From: Globodera rostochiensis
Taxonomy: Eukaryota > Nematoda > Chromadorea > Rhabditida > Heteroderidae
DNA: 64,000 nt
NCBI GenBank assembly: GCA_018350325.1
Contig: JAEVLN010000010.1
Coordinates: forward strand, 2,232,001 to 2,296,000
Direction of reading: 5' to 3'
Of the stretch, positions 1 through 12,100 are shown in pieces; the stretch's first letter is position 1; every line of letters starts with the position of its first letter. The position numbers and the translations under genes were made by a program. Under the pieces are notes generated by a model. It made no database searches, was not told the DNA's origin, and worked only from the letters and a program-made list of their open reading frames with translations.

Positions 1-567
1 CTGAGTTTAAAATGTGCCATTTAAAATAATTTTCAATCAAATTGCGTTGAAACTTTCCATTCAAAACCAATTTCTTTCTAAAAGATGTTTAAAACAAATT
101 ACGGAATAAAAAAGGGTGCTACCTATTTAGAAGTTGGGACTTATTTAATGGAAAAACATTTAATTAAAAATAATTCCAATTCACTTACCAACATCGTTTT
201 GATAAAATTGCAAAAAGACAATAAATAAAATAAAATAATAAAATTTCATGTTGTTTATGTCAAAATTGGAATAAATTTTAGCAAAATTCAATATTTGAGG
301 CATCAATTTACCACATTGGACGAGAACATTCGATTTGTTGAAAATTTAATGAGGTGGATTAAATCAAGATTAAACTTAAAAGGTTTTACATTAAAATTTC
401 ATTGTTATAATTATTTGTATATTTAAATATGTTTTACTTAAATAAAATTTTCACCAAAAAATGTTTTTGAAAATATTTTATTCAATTAATGAAAAACAAT
501 AAAGACGTAAAAATGCTTTTTCAAAGCATTTTAATGAAAAGAATTTTTTGATGCGATCGAATTTTTA
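1..567. other. AT-rich sequence without a recognisable gene
   Basis: The stretch is strongly AT-rich, with no open frame showing protein-like composition and no RNA gene that I can see. It lies downstream of the chemoreceptor gene on the minus strand, so it probably holds that gene's 3' flank. Confidence 0.6.
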
Positions 568-2903
568 TTAGAAATTTCTAATCCCGTTGCCAGCTTCGGA
601 ATTGAGACGATTTGACGAGAAGCGATTCAATACAAATGTAGTAAATACTGCTTTAATACTGTTACGTATTTGCGAGTTAAAGACGATCAAAATAATGGGA
701 AACATTCCTTTAAATTATTTAAAAAAATCAATAAATTTAATTTTAGAATAACAAAAATTTAAATGTTAATTAATTTTATAATTTACGACAAAAATTACTA
801 AATGCAAATAATTGAAAATATCTTATTTTAAAAAGTAATAATATTTAAAAATATAAATAAATTAAAAAAAGAAAAAAACCTTGTGAGCAAGCCCATGAAA
901 AATGACCAGCAATTACAAACCATGGTGGAACTGAAAAATATTGCATGTACACGTAAAGTAACGCGAACGTCATCGTCATGAGACTGTTCAGCAACACTTG
1001 GACAAAAATCTGTAAAAATTTTAAAAGCAAAATTTTACGCCACAACATATCGCCAAAAAAATACTTACCTTTTGATTCCGTTTCTGATCTACAGGGCAGC
1101 TTTGTTGTCCACCTTGTTCAACTCCAACATTGCGCATGCTTTTCTTCCAGATAATGAAATAAAATATGCCATAAATGATCGGAATGCCAAAACCGATCAC
1201 GAAGCTGTGATATAGGTATAGTTCGTGCACATACTGAAAATTTTTTTTATTTCCATTAATACAAATTATTTTAAAAAAATGCTCATCAATTTATTTTAAA
1301 GAATAATACTTTCATTTGTAAATCTAACAATTAATTACAAAAATTGTTTTTACCCATCCTTCAGTGTCCTCAACATAACCGATGTGCGGTTGCCAAAAAT
1401 ATGCCACCAACATTCCGTTGGGAAGCGGTGGAATGAACAAAAATGCCGTACAAAATGCATAAACAACGACCACACTGAACCAAATTGACAACTTATGGCC
1501 ATCAAATAGCGCAACGGCCAATCGATTGTTGGCCATCGCAATGCAACGATTCAGTGCCAAAACAATGGCCATCGTCGACTCACACGCATAAAATGCTGAA
1601 CCAGTTTAATGGGATTAATAAATAAATTTATTTTTATATAATTAATCAAAAATAGCAAAAATATTGTTCTAACTTTTTACAACAAACATCTCTAAATGCT
1701 TTATTTTCTTTTGCAAAAAGCTTCTTCAGACGAAATGTTGTCAAATGGTATTAAATTCATCGTATTCTGTAGACTAATAAAAATGTTGTAAGCTGAAAAG
1801 TGGTTCGTTCCGCTAATTATGTTTATACTAAGCCTAATTAGTTGCAATTAGTATTAATCAAAAGAACTCTTCGAATTAAGTAACATTGCAAAAAAAAAGC
1901 TGTTTAAAAAAGTTAGAACGAAAAACTCGAAAATCTTTTCCGGGACTTTTTTTAACAATTTACAAAAAAGGTTTCAAAACTAGCTAAATGTTAAATTTCC
2001 TATTTTATTGCTTTTTTGTTAAATGCCAAGATTTTTCAACGATACGCTTAACCGTATCCAATCATTCCGAGAATGTAATTAAAAAGTGGTCGATCACAAA
2101 AACCATCGCCACGGATTGCATAAATTCCGATAACCAAGCAGCTTGAATTGATGTTGACCATGTTGAGCAGTCCCATAAAAAGCAACATTTTGAAGCAGGA
2201 TTCGCGACGGTTGTTCTTCTGAGCAAAAATCACAATGCATGGCACACTGATGAGCTGAAATAAAAATATAGAAAGCAAAAAGTTTAGATAATTAAAAAAT
2301 TTGTTAAGTAAAAAGCGCTTCCGGTCTGAAGCAGTACAGTAGTGGAGCCATGTTTGAAAGGTCATATATCGTTTTTGTATTTGTCAACCAAATCAAACTT
2401 AAGTAGTTTTAGGGTTTAATCCTTTTTTTTTTTTTGCGAATAGGGGCCCAGAAATAGTATTCATTTCAAAATATTTTTGAATTAGAGCCAGTTTTTAGTC
2501 CCTAAAAATCCCTATTCGGGTTTTTTGTGAATATCCCTATTTCGCCATTTTCGCGTTTTTAGTCCCTATTTTGGCATTTTGCCCAAAATTCTTAAGAAAA
2601 TGCAACTTTTAGAGATTTTTTTTCCGAAAATTCTAAAAATCTCGGCCCTATTAATTAGGTATCATTAAAAAAAGTTATAACCCCAAATTTATAAGAGCCC
2701 GAAGCTCCCAAAAATCAAAAAGATATTTAAAAGCTGATTGTCTTACTCGGCTAGCAAAATTTCACCTCAAAAATCACATAAAATGTGAGCAGCACAACTC
2801 CTGGCACAACATTTCGTCGCATTTCTCGTGGAATCGATTCGGAATCGTAAAATGTGCAGTTATAATGGCCATTGTAGCATTCAGAATTTAGCAAACATTC
2901 CAT
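568..2903 (-). CDS. Srt-family nematode seven-transmembrane chemoreceptor
   Basis: Predicted G-protein-coupled receptor of the nematode serpentine class T (Srt), expected in the plasma membrane or cilia of chemosensory cells. Six exons join in phase: 2903-2766, 2254-2053, 1595-1354, 1233-1069, 1009-880 and 647-568, giving about 318 residues, close to the usual Srt length of roughly 330. Seen: an extracellular start with Cys and N-glycosylation-like NCT, then TM1 (VVPGVVLLTFYVIF), a loop SVPCIVIFAQKNNRRESCFK, the Srt-like MLLFMGLLNMVNINS helix, and after it the third-helix motif MAIVLALNRCIAM, which replaces DRY. Three further hydrophobic helices follow, the last running into a short polar tail. 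The short final exon (80 nt) is the least certain. The assignment rests on pattern recognition of the ESCFK...LNRC signatures; another Sr class is possible. Confidence 0.8.
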
Positions 2904-4316
2904 TTTTAAACATAAAAAACAAAAAAAAAAAATTATTAAAAATATTACCTAATTTAAATATTTAATTTACCTATTCCAAAGTTTTACTTTTTGCATGAAA
3001 GAAACAATGCATTGAAAATATGTATATGTAAAAAAGCGCGAAAGTCCGGACTCTTATAAAAATCCTTTTCCTTAAGGGACCAATTATTATTTTTGAACTT
3101 TTTTTTTGAATGCTAACGCTTTTATAAAAGGTCTTTTCCCGCGGGATTCGCATTCCCGCCACAATCTCTAATACGAACCAGGGCTGGGGACGTCACGACC
3201 GGCTAACGAATTCCGTCATGACGGGTGTGAGGTTGACAGATTTTTGCTAATTTTTCGTCATTTGTCCGTCTGAATTAGGTTAAAGTATTACTTTTGAAAC
3301 GGTTGCTTTGCAAATTTAAGAACTTTGTAACGAAAGATCAAGGTTGGGTACCCCAAAGATTGATATTTTCCGAAAAATTTTTTATTTTTGTTATTTTTTA
3401 CAAATTTTACAAAACATGTGAAAAATATTATATTTACACTTGTGAGAGGAGAATTATAAGTAATAAAGAATGACGCATTTTGAAGGTTTTTACGCAAACA
3501 TTGACTGGATTTGGTTAGTTTAAGTACATTTTTTAGTCCCAATTTTGCCATTTATGGGGTTTTAGTCCCTATTTTGAGGGTTTTATTCCCTATTTTGGGG
3601 GTTTTAGTCCCTTTTATATGTCCCTATTTCACGTTTTTTCAGTCCCTAAAAATCCGCTCTCTAGTAATGAAAGATCAAAGTTGGGTGGTTGTAGTACAGG
3701 ACCGGTTTCTCGGTCTTTTCAGGTCCCAACCCGATTTTTGAATTTATGTAAATCATCCGGGACCAACCGGGACTAAATTTACACCTCTAAAAATGGTGGC
3801 ATCATTAAGAGACAGATTTAAAAATTGTTGTTCTCTTTTTTAAACTGCCTGAACAACTTCACAATTCAGAGTGATTAAGCATCCGAGAAAATTATCTGAT
3901 CCTTTTATGGTTTGTGTGAAATGATCACACTCAAGCGGTTAAATCAGTTTCCGTTCTCAATTCAAATAATAATTTTTGGATCCTTAAAATGAAGATTGTT
4001 AAAAAAATGACTTTAGAAAAAGGAAAAACGTGATATTTTACATTTAAAAAAAAGATATTTTTATGTATTTGTCGCAATTGTTAAAGCGTTTCAATTCGGA
4101 CCGAATAATCTCAAAAAATCATTTATCGTCTCAGAAAAAATGTTGTAAAAAATAAAAGTAGCCAAAAGTAAATAAACAATTCCAGACAGAACATAAAAAT
4201 TGAAAATTCCAATCCCATAAAAAAACAGCATTTTAACTCCCAATTTTAGTCAGACAAAAAATTGAAACAAAACAAAAAAAGACAATTCTTTTAGCAGCGA
4301 ACCAAAAAAACCCCCT
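2904..4316. other. Intergenic region with dispersed repeat fragments
   Basis: No gene recognised. Near 3530-3660 the phrase gttttagtccctattttg recurs in slightly changed forms, and the same motif occurs in the chemoreceptor's first intron near 2480-2590, so this is a dispersed low-complexity repeat. A fragment near 3180 starting cagggctgggga resembles the ends of the hAT-like elements seen elsewhere in the window. The rest is AT-rich. Confidence 0.45.
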
Positions 4317-4612
4317 AAAATTCCTCCAAAATCGTCTTGAAGGCCGTTCCAAATTCCTCATTCAACTCAACAATTGCATTGTATCCGTCCTCTTCTTCTT
4401 TGTCATCCCCTTCAACTTTAAAAAATGTTTTTAGTTTTTCGTAGGCCTTTTTGATTTGTTCAAAGTTTTTCAAAGTTTCAATAGGCTTCAGAAGATCATT
4501 CTGTTCGTCGCGCGCAATTGTTCTCCGCCAGAAAGTATGTATTTTCCGTCTAATTCATAACTTTCGCGCATTTCGTCACATTCATTACGCAATTCTAAAC
4601 AAATTCCCAATT
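4317..4612 (-). pseudogene. Coding-exon remnant next to the 34-bp satellite
   Basis: Read on the minus strand from the edge of the satellite, the sequence encodes GICLELRNECDEMRESYELD and continues to LSGGEQ. After a shift of frame it gives a charged, helical stretch containing DEQNDLLKPIETLKNFEQ that ends at a stop after KTILEEF. On the far side of the satellite (about 6247-6290) the minus strand encodes a Gly/Asn-rich run followed by AFDKSGIC. The satellite therefore appears to sit inside what was one exon. The frame change may be a short intron or a true disruption. Composition (acidic, Lys-rich, helical) resembles the secreted protein at 7.0 kb, but I could not align the two convincingly. 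No function is assigned. Confidence 0.4.
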
Positions 4613-6247
4613 TTGTAAAATAAATATTAAATGCAAATTCCCGATTTTGTAAAATAAATATTAAATGCAAATTCCCGATTTTGTAAAATAAATATTAAAT
4701 GCAAATTCCCGATTTTGTAAAATAAATATTAAATGCAAATTCCCGATTTTGTAAAATAAATATTAAATGCAAATTCCCGATTTTGTAAAATAAATATTAA
4801 ATGCAAATTCCCGATTTTGTAAAATAAATATTAAATGCAAATTCCCGATTTTGTAAAATAAATATTAAATGCAAATTCCCGATTTTGTAAAATAAATATT
4901 AAATGCAAATTCCCGATTTTGTAAAATAAATATTAAATGCAAATTCCCGATTTTGTAAAATAAATATTAAATGCAAATTCCCGATTTTGTAAAATAAATA
5001 TTAAATGCAAATTCCCGATTTTGTAAAATAAATATTAAATGCAAATTCCCGATTTTGTAAAATAAATATTAAATGCAAATTCCCAATTTTGTAAAATAAA
5101 TATTAAATGCAAATTCCCGATTTTGTAAAAATAAATATTAAATGCAAATTCCCGATTTGTAAAATAAATTTAAATGCAAATTCCCGATTTTGTAAAATAA
5201 ATATTAAATGCAAATTCCCGATTTTGTAAAATAAATATTAAATGCAAATTCCCGATTTTGTAAAATAAATATTAAATGCAAATTCCCGATTTTGTAAAAT
5301 AAATATTAAATGCAAATTCCCGATTTTGTAAAATAAATATTAAATGCAAATTCCCGATTTTGTAAAATAAATATTAAATGCAAATTCCCAATTTTGTAAA
5401 ATAAATATTAAATGCAAATTCCCAATTTTGTAAAATAAATATTAAATGCAAATTCCCAATTTTGTAAAATAAATATTAAATGCAAATTCCCAATTTTGTA
5501 AAATAAATATTAAATGCAAATTCCCGATTTTGTAAAATAAATATTAAATGCAAATTCCCAATTTTGTAAAATAAATATTAAATGCAAATTCCCGATTTTG
5601 TAAAATAAATATTAAATGCAAATTCCCAATTTTGTAAAATAAATATTAAATGCAAATTCCCAATTTTGTAAAATAAATATTAAATGCAAATTCCCAATTT
5701 TGTAAAATAAATATTAAATGCAAATTCCCAATTTTGTAAAATAAATATTAAATGCAAATTCCCGATTTTGTAAAATAAATATTAAATGCAAATTCCCAAT
5801 TTTGTAAAATAAATATTAAATGCAAATTCCCGATTTTGTAAAATAAATATTAAATGCAAATTCCCAATTTTGTAAAATAAATATTAAATGCAAATTCCCG
5901 ATTTTGTAAAATAAATATTAAATGCAAATTCCCAATTTTGTAAAATAAATATTAAATGCAAATTCCCAATTTTGTAAAATAAATATTAAATGCAAATTCC
6001 CAATTTTGTAAAATAAATATTAAATGCAAATTCCCAATTTTGTAAAATAAATATTAAATGCAAATTCCCAATTTTGTAAAATAAATATTAAATGCAAATT
6101 CCCGATTTTGTAAAATAAATATTAAATGCAAATTCCCAATTTTGTAAAATAAATATTAAATGCAAATTCCCGATTTTGTAAAATAAATATTAAATGCAAA
6201 TTCCCAATTTTGTAAAATAAATATTAAATGCAAATTCCCGATTTGTC
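4599..6247. repeat. 34-bp tandem satellite, about 48 copies
   Basis: The unit is 34 bp, aaattcccgattttgtaaaa followed by taaatattaaatgc, repeated head to tail with very few indels (one extra A near 5128, small deletions near 5155-5170 and at the right edge). A single A/G polymorphism (cccgatttt versus cccaatttt) varies between units: the left half is almost all G, the right half a mixture. The unit is not a multiple of three, so one frame in three of every 102 bp carries a stop and the array cannot be continuously coding. The final unit grades into exon-like sequence on both sides. Confidence 0.97.
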
Positions 6248-6310
6248 AAAAGCACCGTTGTTGCCGCCGCCGCCACCAGCTTTGAGATTTTTTGTACAGT
6301 ATGTAAATTA

Positions 6311-6389
6311 TAGATCGGACCAATCGAGATTCTCGATTTTTTCGAGATTCGAGATTTTTTTGAGATTCTCGATCGAACGATCGGTCCTA
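6311..6389. repeat. Short palindromic element rich in gattctcga
   Basis: The ends are approximate inverted repeats (tagatcggaccaatcgag and gatcgaacgatcggtccta). The interior consists of repeated cgagattctcgat motifs, themselves palindromic, so the whole can fold back. It resembles in style the element at 23525-24286, which also carries gatcgagattctcgatc. Probably a miniature transposable element. Confidence 0.5.
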
Positions 6390-6659
6390 AAGTCCGAACT
6401 CTATTAATATAAGTCCTATCCCTTACACGACCCCTATTAAAGATGCCGAGAAATATGGCGTAGGTAAATTATATTTTAAGTACAAATGGCCATCACCCCT
6501 GACGTGACGCCCCCGAAGAAGCCGATGACCCCCGCTTGACATTCCCGCGCCCGAGGGGCCGGAACCCAACAAGAATATTTTTAATCGCTTATAAGCTACA
6601 TAGAATAGTTTTTTTTTCTCAGACTGGAGGGCACAATATAGATAAAGAATAGGCAAAAT

Positions 6660-6740
6660 GGTCGCTCCGGGTGGGCCTCGAACCCACGACCCTCCACCCA
6701 ATCCGTTGCCCCCGCCCCAAGGTGTTTTAACCGTCACTAG
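6660..6740 (-). tRNA. tRNA-like sequence, probably a pseudogene
   Basis: On the minus strand there is a perfect T arm (gtggg ttcgagg cccac), a B-box-like ggttcgaggcc and a terminal acca after an acceptor-like cggagcg. The 5' half is degenerate: an A-box-like gtgacggttaaaacacc is visible, but I cannot pair an acceptor 5' strand or a clean anticodon arm. A decayed tRNA or the head of a tRNA-derived SINE fits best. Confidence 0.4.
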
Positions 6741-7027
6741 CGTCCTTAAAATATTATACATAATTCAATTAACACATAATTATAATTTTATTCAAACAAA
6801 ATGCTGCCAGTTTATGAGCCTTGGGGCTGCTGTACACATATTGATTAGCCTTATCTTAAAAGAATATCCATCATTTTATTCATTCATTCATCCTTTTTTA
6901 TTGAATTGAATGACCTTTATAAAAGCGAGGGTATGCCTTTTTTGCTTAGAATATTTATGTATATTTTATTATAGCGCCTAATTTCACATTACTATTTTAT
7001 TATAATTGCGAAGAAAAGCTTAATTCA

Positions 7028-8801
7028 ATGAAAGTCAAAACAATTGTCGTTGCCCTAGGTAAACTTTTCAATAATGCTCTCAAAATGTTTAATTTTTTAA
7101 TATAAAGTGATTTAAATAGCATACCTATGATCAATATTTGGCTAGATCAGGTTTTAAAAAAAATTTATGATTAAAAAATAAAATAAAACAGCTAACACTT
7201 TACTCTAAATATGCTTTTTGTTTTTTGTAGCTCTTTTTGGCCAATTTTTTGTCAATGTCAATGCTAATCACTCTATTGTACAATATGAACAACCTGCTGG
7301 TGGCCTTATCAAAACTATCACTGGACTAATTGAGCCAATGGACAATTCTTCAAATGTCCAAATTCAAAAATATATTACAATTATGCCACAAAATGTGCCG
7401 GCTCTGATACAGCACACGCTGTTGATTAATGTGTACAAAGTTTGCGAGCATCAATCTCTTGCTTCAAGATTTCGCAATTTCATTGTCAAAATTTTTCAAT
7501 TTGAATTCCCGTTCCGAACTCAGTACAGCAACAAATTCAATCAGCGAATGCTTGCACTTGCCCAAAACAATTTTAGGCAAAAAGAATTGACAAAATATGC
7601 ACAAAAATTGCCGGAAGCAATCGAATATGCTAATAGCATAATAATTACTTACAAAACTATTATCAACAATGTCACAATTACTGGTGAACAAAGTCCAGTG
7701 GACTTGGAGATTGAAATTTGCAAAAAAACAAGCCAAAAAAAGGCCCAAATTTTGTTGCACATAAAGGAGGAGTTTGAATTTAAGGTTGAAGTTGAACAAT
7801 TTCTTAATGTTTTGCATGAATATGGCATTTTTCTCCGTGAAAAGAATGTCGCACTGGTGGAAATTGGCCAAAAAATTATGCAACTTCACATTTTAGTTCT
7901 CTACTCAATGTTTTACAGCGAATTCCTTAAAGCACTTCAAAAGGTTAGAAAAATTATTAATTGGAGTTAGCACGGGACCGGGACTCTTGGGAAAAAGCGG
8001 GACCGGGACTAAATTAGGTCCCGGAAACAAAAAAACCCGGGACTAAGAGACAAAAATAAACATTTTCAAAGACTTGCAAAAAACCGGGGGCCATTTATAA
8101 CAGCAGAGCTTGAAAAAATCGAAGCCAACATTTCAGTCCCAGGGTTGACATTTCAGTGCTGGCTGGTCCCGGGCTTGAAAAAAATCAAAGCCACATTTCA
8201 GTCTCAGGGTTGACACTTCAGTGCTGGCCCCGGTCCTTTGGTCTCGGTGCTCGGCATTTGAAATTTTTTTCTGAATTTGAATTGGGTACCCATCAAACAA
8301 GCGCTGGGAAAGCTACAAAAGATGAATTTTGTTACTCGAACAATTGGGCATTTAAATTATGTTAGAGCGCTAATAATTTAGAATCATTTTTTGGGAATAC
8401 TAACAAAATATTCAAAAATTTGTTAGGCACCTAAAATTAGAGGCCAAAAATTTTATGGGAAAAATTTGTTAATTAAAATTATTTGCAGTAACATTCAAAC
8501 ATTTTAGCTGAATTCATTGGAATTGAGTACCTACCGATTTGAGTACAGATGGCTCAGAAAAATGCAAACATATTTCGCTGCTCGATATGCAAAAATGAAG
8601 CCGAACTGCTTGGAATACGACAAAAAACCCCATGGCCAACTCGAAGAGGTTGACAAATTCATCAGCGATGAAGTGCAGCCACATTTGGCCAAATGTGACA
8701 AATTGATGCAACAATTCGCAGACCAGCATCAATTATTGGCCTCAGAAGGCTTGATCAGTGAAGAAAAGCCGTCAGAAAGTCAACATTATTTGATCTTCTA
8801 A
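7028..8801 (+). CDS. Secreted protein of unknown family (paralogue of the 35.5 kb gene)
   Basis: Three exons join in phase: 7028-7058, 7231-7943 and 8508-8801, giving about 345 residues. The first exon plus the start of the second encode a clear signal peptide, MKVKTIVVALALFGQFFVNV, followed by NANHS, so the ATG at 7028 is preferred. The mature protein is mostly helical and charged with few Cys. Blocks shared with the 35.5 kb gene, in order, are: VPALIQHTLLINV (versus VPSLIKHSLLKNV), DLEIEIC (versus ELEIEIC), LHILVLYSMFYSEFLKAL (versus LNSLILYTMFYSNFIDIF) and a C-terminal RFEYRWL...HLAKCDKLMQ (versus EFELKWL...IFKCDKLME). The last intron contains a dispersed ccgggac repeat. Not recognised as any known domain; secretion suggests an extracellular or parasitism-related role, which is inference only. 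Confidence 0.75.
7972..8250. repeat. Dispersed ccgggac-type repeat inside an intron
   Basis: The sequence is built from repeats of accgggac and gtcccgg, with two near-identical copies of a ttcagt...cagggttgacatttcagtgctgg segment near 8120-8230. It belongs to the same family as the copies at 19808-20033 and 32270-32510 but its ends are less well preserved. It lies wholly in the second intron of the secreted-protein gene. Confidence 0.6.
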
Positions 8802-9192
8802 TCCAAAAAAAAGCAAAATCCAAAGTCAAAGGTCGTCGATTATGGTTATGATGTTTGTTGTTAAATTTTCCTATTTTTTTCATTTTTGTGTAAATTTCTT
8901 TTGGTGAAAATTTGTCATTTTCAATAGGACGACGTTAAAAGGCGGCGCAGAGTGGGAAATTTTTTGAATTATTATTAGAATTAGTGTAATAAAAACTTGA
9001 ACAAATAGAAGTTTCAGTTTTGATACGGGAACCAAAATTAAAATCCAGAAACTTTATCATTAAATAAAACATTTAGTTGTGGAAATCAAAACCCTTAATT
9101 AAAAAAAATAATAAAATAAACCGTTCTATAAAATTTTGTGTTCACCGTATAGTATTTGAATAAAAAAAATTTGGTCACACCGAGTAAATCAG
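8802..9192. other. Convergent intergenic spacer
   Basis: This spacer separates the 3' ends of the plus-strand secreted-protein gene and the minus-strand GT11 gene. It is AT-rich, with AATAAA-like sequences suitable as polyadenylation signals for either strand, and contains no recognisable gene. Confidence 0.5.
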
Positions 9193-12100
9193 TCATTTCT
9201 CCGGAGTGATTGTGCCATTGACCATCCGAAGGGCTGTCCAATCCTTCAGAAAACTGTCCTTCCCTCGCGGCGTTTTCTCCAGATGGGCACTGTAATAAAT
9301 TGGCGCTCGATCCGGCATCAAATAGGCCATCCACCTTAACAAAAATTCAATCATTTTCCAAATCATTTTTTCCGCTTTTTTTATTCTTAAAGTAAACCCA
9401 ATTAGTGATTGGGAGAGGGCGGAGAGCCAACCCTAGTACGAACTGATCAGAAGGACCAACTATATCCAATCCTTTTCTAAATCATTTTTTCCGCTTTTTT
9501 GTTCATAAAGTAAACCCTGCGAACTGATCAGAAGAACCAACTAGGTATATCAGTTAGGGAGTGAACAAATTCCGATTTCTTAGCTCGGGTTTTCGACCTC
9601 GAAATTTTTTTTTGGCGCTAGGCGATATTCCGAATTCTGAAAACTTTGGATAGCCATCACACTATGTATTCCATCCCTGCTGTTGCTGCTAATATTGACC
9701 ATGAAAATGTTGATGCTGGGGCAGTCATCAGCAAGGAATCACACCCGATGGTGACAAAAGCAAGGTCTTCGCCTCTCGATTTTGTCTCGGGAATGTACAG
9801 TTTGGTGTATAGCTAACAATGAAAAACAAAAATTGGAATATCATAAAATAATTAATTTTTTAATTTTTAAGACTTTATAAACCAACATTTTTGTCCAATT
9901 TTTGCTCAATTTTATTCAGAAAATCCCTCTCCGAGCCGAGCAAAACGACGGAAATGTTGCCAAATTTGGGCTAAATTCAATTTAAAAAGGATGCCAACAT
10001 TCAATTTTTATCGTCTCATTTGTATATTAAACGCACTTTCAGCTCGTTGACAATGTATTTGGTGGCACTCACTGCAAAATGCAGGTCCGATTGCCATCCG
10101 GCTTGCACAAAATCACTCAACCGATTGTGCACGCATAATTTGTATGAAGTTCGATCAGTTCTGCACAATTTGATTTAATTTTTTTAAAAACATTAATAAA
10201 ATATTTTATAATGGTAAATTATTTATAAATTTTTTTAATGCCACCCAGAAAATGCTTCATGTACAATTCGATCAAAATCAAAGTTGAATCGAGCAAGTGT
10301 AGATGGAACCGGACCGGATTTTTTGATTAGAAATTTTTGGTATTTTTCAGTAAAATCACTGTTTTTTTTTGAAAATATTTAAAAATCCTGAAAAATTTTA
10401 CTGAATCAGATCTGTTTTTTCTCGTCGGCAACTTTAAAAAAATGTAAACTTGTTTCCGGGTACCAAAAATTGATTTTTTTTTTAATGAATTAAACGAATA
10501 AATTAGTACATTAAAATAAAAAATTCACATTTAGCATTTAAAAAAAATATTTACTCGAACAGCTTGCACTTGGAAGCCAGCACTGATTTGCATATTTTTG
10601 GTGCGAATTGGAAAATTTGACGCATATCTTTGCGTCGTGGGTCAAAAAATTTGTAATGCTGCAGAAAGTCGGTCTTTTTGAACTGCACAAATTTCTCTTT
10701 CATTGCGTGCAATTGCAATCTTTACAAAAAAAAAGCAAAAAATTTGATTGGATTTTGTACTCCTAAAAAACAAAAAAATACCTCGCCGGGTCATCGTATG
10801 TGCAACATTTGGTGGCAAAACCGTCAACATATCGAATGTCCGATGCACTTATTTCAGAAAAATTCTTAAATGAGCAAAATTGTTGGCATGAACAGAACAA
10901 CAAATAGACAAAAGTTTTCAAACCCATATTTAAAAGCTTTTAATGGGTAGGATTTAGTGAAAACAAATTAAAAAGGGACAGTTTTGGAAGCTTTTGAAAG
11001 TCTATTCCAGTCCCCGGCCTAAACATTCTCTTCTTTTGGCGTATTACGTAATTTGGCTTTTCCTCAAGTCCGGACTCGTTGGCAACACGCCAAGGCTTTA
11101 ATGTAATGCCAAAAAAAAGGTACGGAATCCGTTCCGGACCCAAAAATGTCCGAAAACCGGAATTCCGGGTCCAAAAATCTCCGGACACCGGAATTCCGGC
11201 TCCCAAAAAAGGCCTGGAATCCGGAAATCCGGGCCCAATAATGTCCGAAAACCGGAATTCCGGCTCCCAAAAAAGGCCTGGAATCCGGAAATCCGGGCCC
11301 AATAATGTCCGAAAACCGGAATTCCGGCTCCCAAAAAAGGCCTGGAATCCGGAAATCCGGGCCCAATAATGTCCGAAAACCGGAATTCCGGCTCCCAAAA
11401 AAGGCCTGGAATCCGGAAATCCGGGCCCAATAATGTCCGAAAACCGGAATTCCGGCTCCCAAAAAAGGCCTGGAATCCGGAAATCCGGGCCCAATAATGT
11501 CCGAAAACCGGAATTCCGGCTCCCAAAAAAGGCCTGGAATCCGGAAATCCGGGCCCAATAATGTCCGAAAACCGGAATTCCGGCTCCCAAAAAAGGCCTG
11601 GAATCCGGGCCCAATAATGTCCGGAAATCCGGACTCACGCACAATGTATTTAAGCTGGCTGTTGTAGAGCGGGAACAGTTTCTCAATTTCGTCCGGTGTC
11701 TCTCTGTCGTGATGCCGCCACTCCTCCTTTTGCCGCTCTCCATTCACACATTCTTGGACACCCTTCTTGAAGATCGGCCGACGGCACGATGCTCGTCCAA
11801 TTCCGTAAAGTGAAGCAAACCGGAACATTTGATTGCCTTCAAAGAATAAAGAAAATATTTTAAAATAATAATTGAGCTAAATGGAATCGCTGAAGATATG
11901 AACATTAAGAAATTTTTGTTGAAATTTTAAACAAAACTTTTAATTTTATATAATATGAAAATAGAGCACTCTTTTAGGAAATACGCTGTGCCATATATTT
12001 TTGGACTTGTGGGTTACGTACGTTACTTGCTTCCAAATTTGATCTTAAGGACATCATAGACACGAAATCCCGCTTGATCCCAAAAAAAATCTTCGGGATT

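Noticed and set aside
4599..6247. CRISPR-like regularly spaced array
   Set aside because: Units are contiguous with no unique spacers and the host is a eukaryote; it is a simple tandem satellite.
10940..11828. Long open frames of up to 267 codons on the minus strand
   Set aside because: They are made by the 64-bp minisatellite, which lacks stops in all three frames; the region is an intron of the GT11 gene plus one true exon at its right edge.
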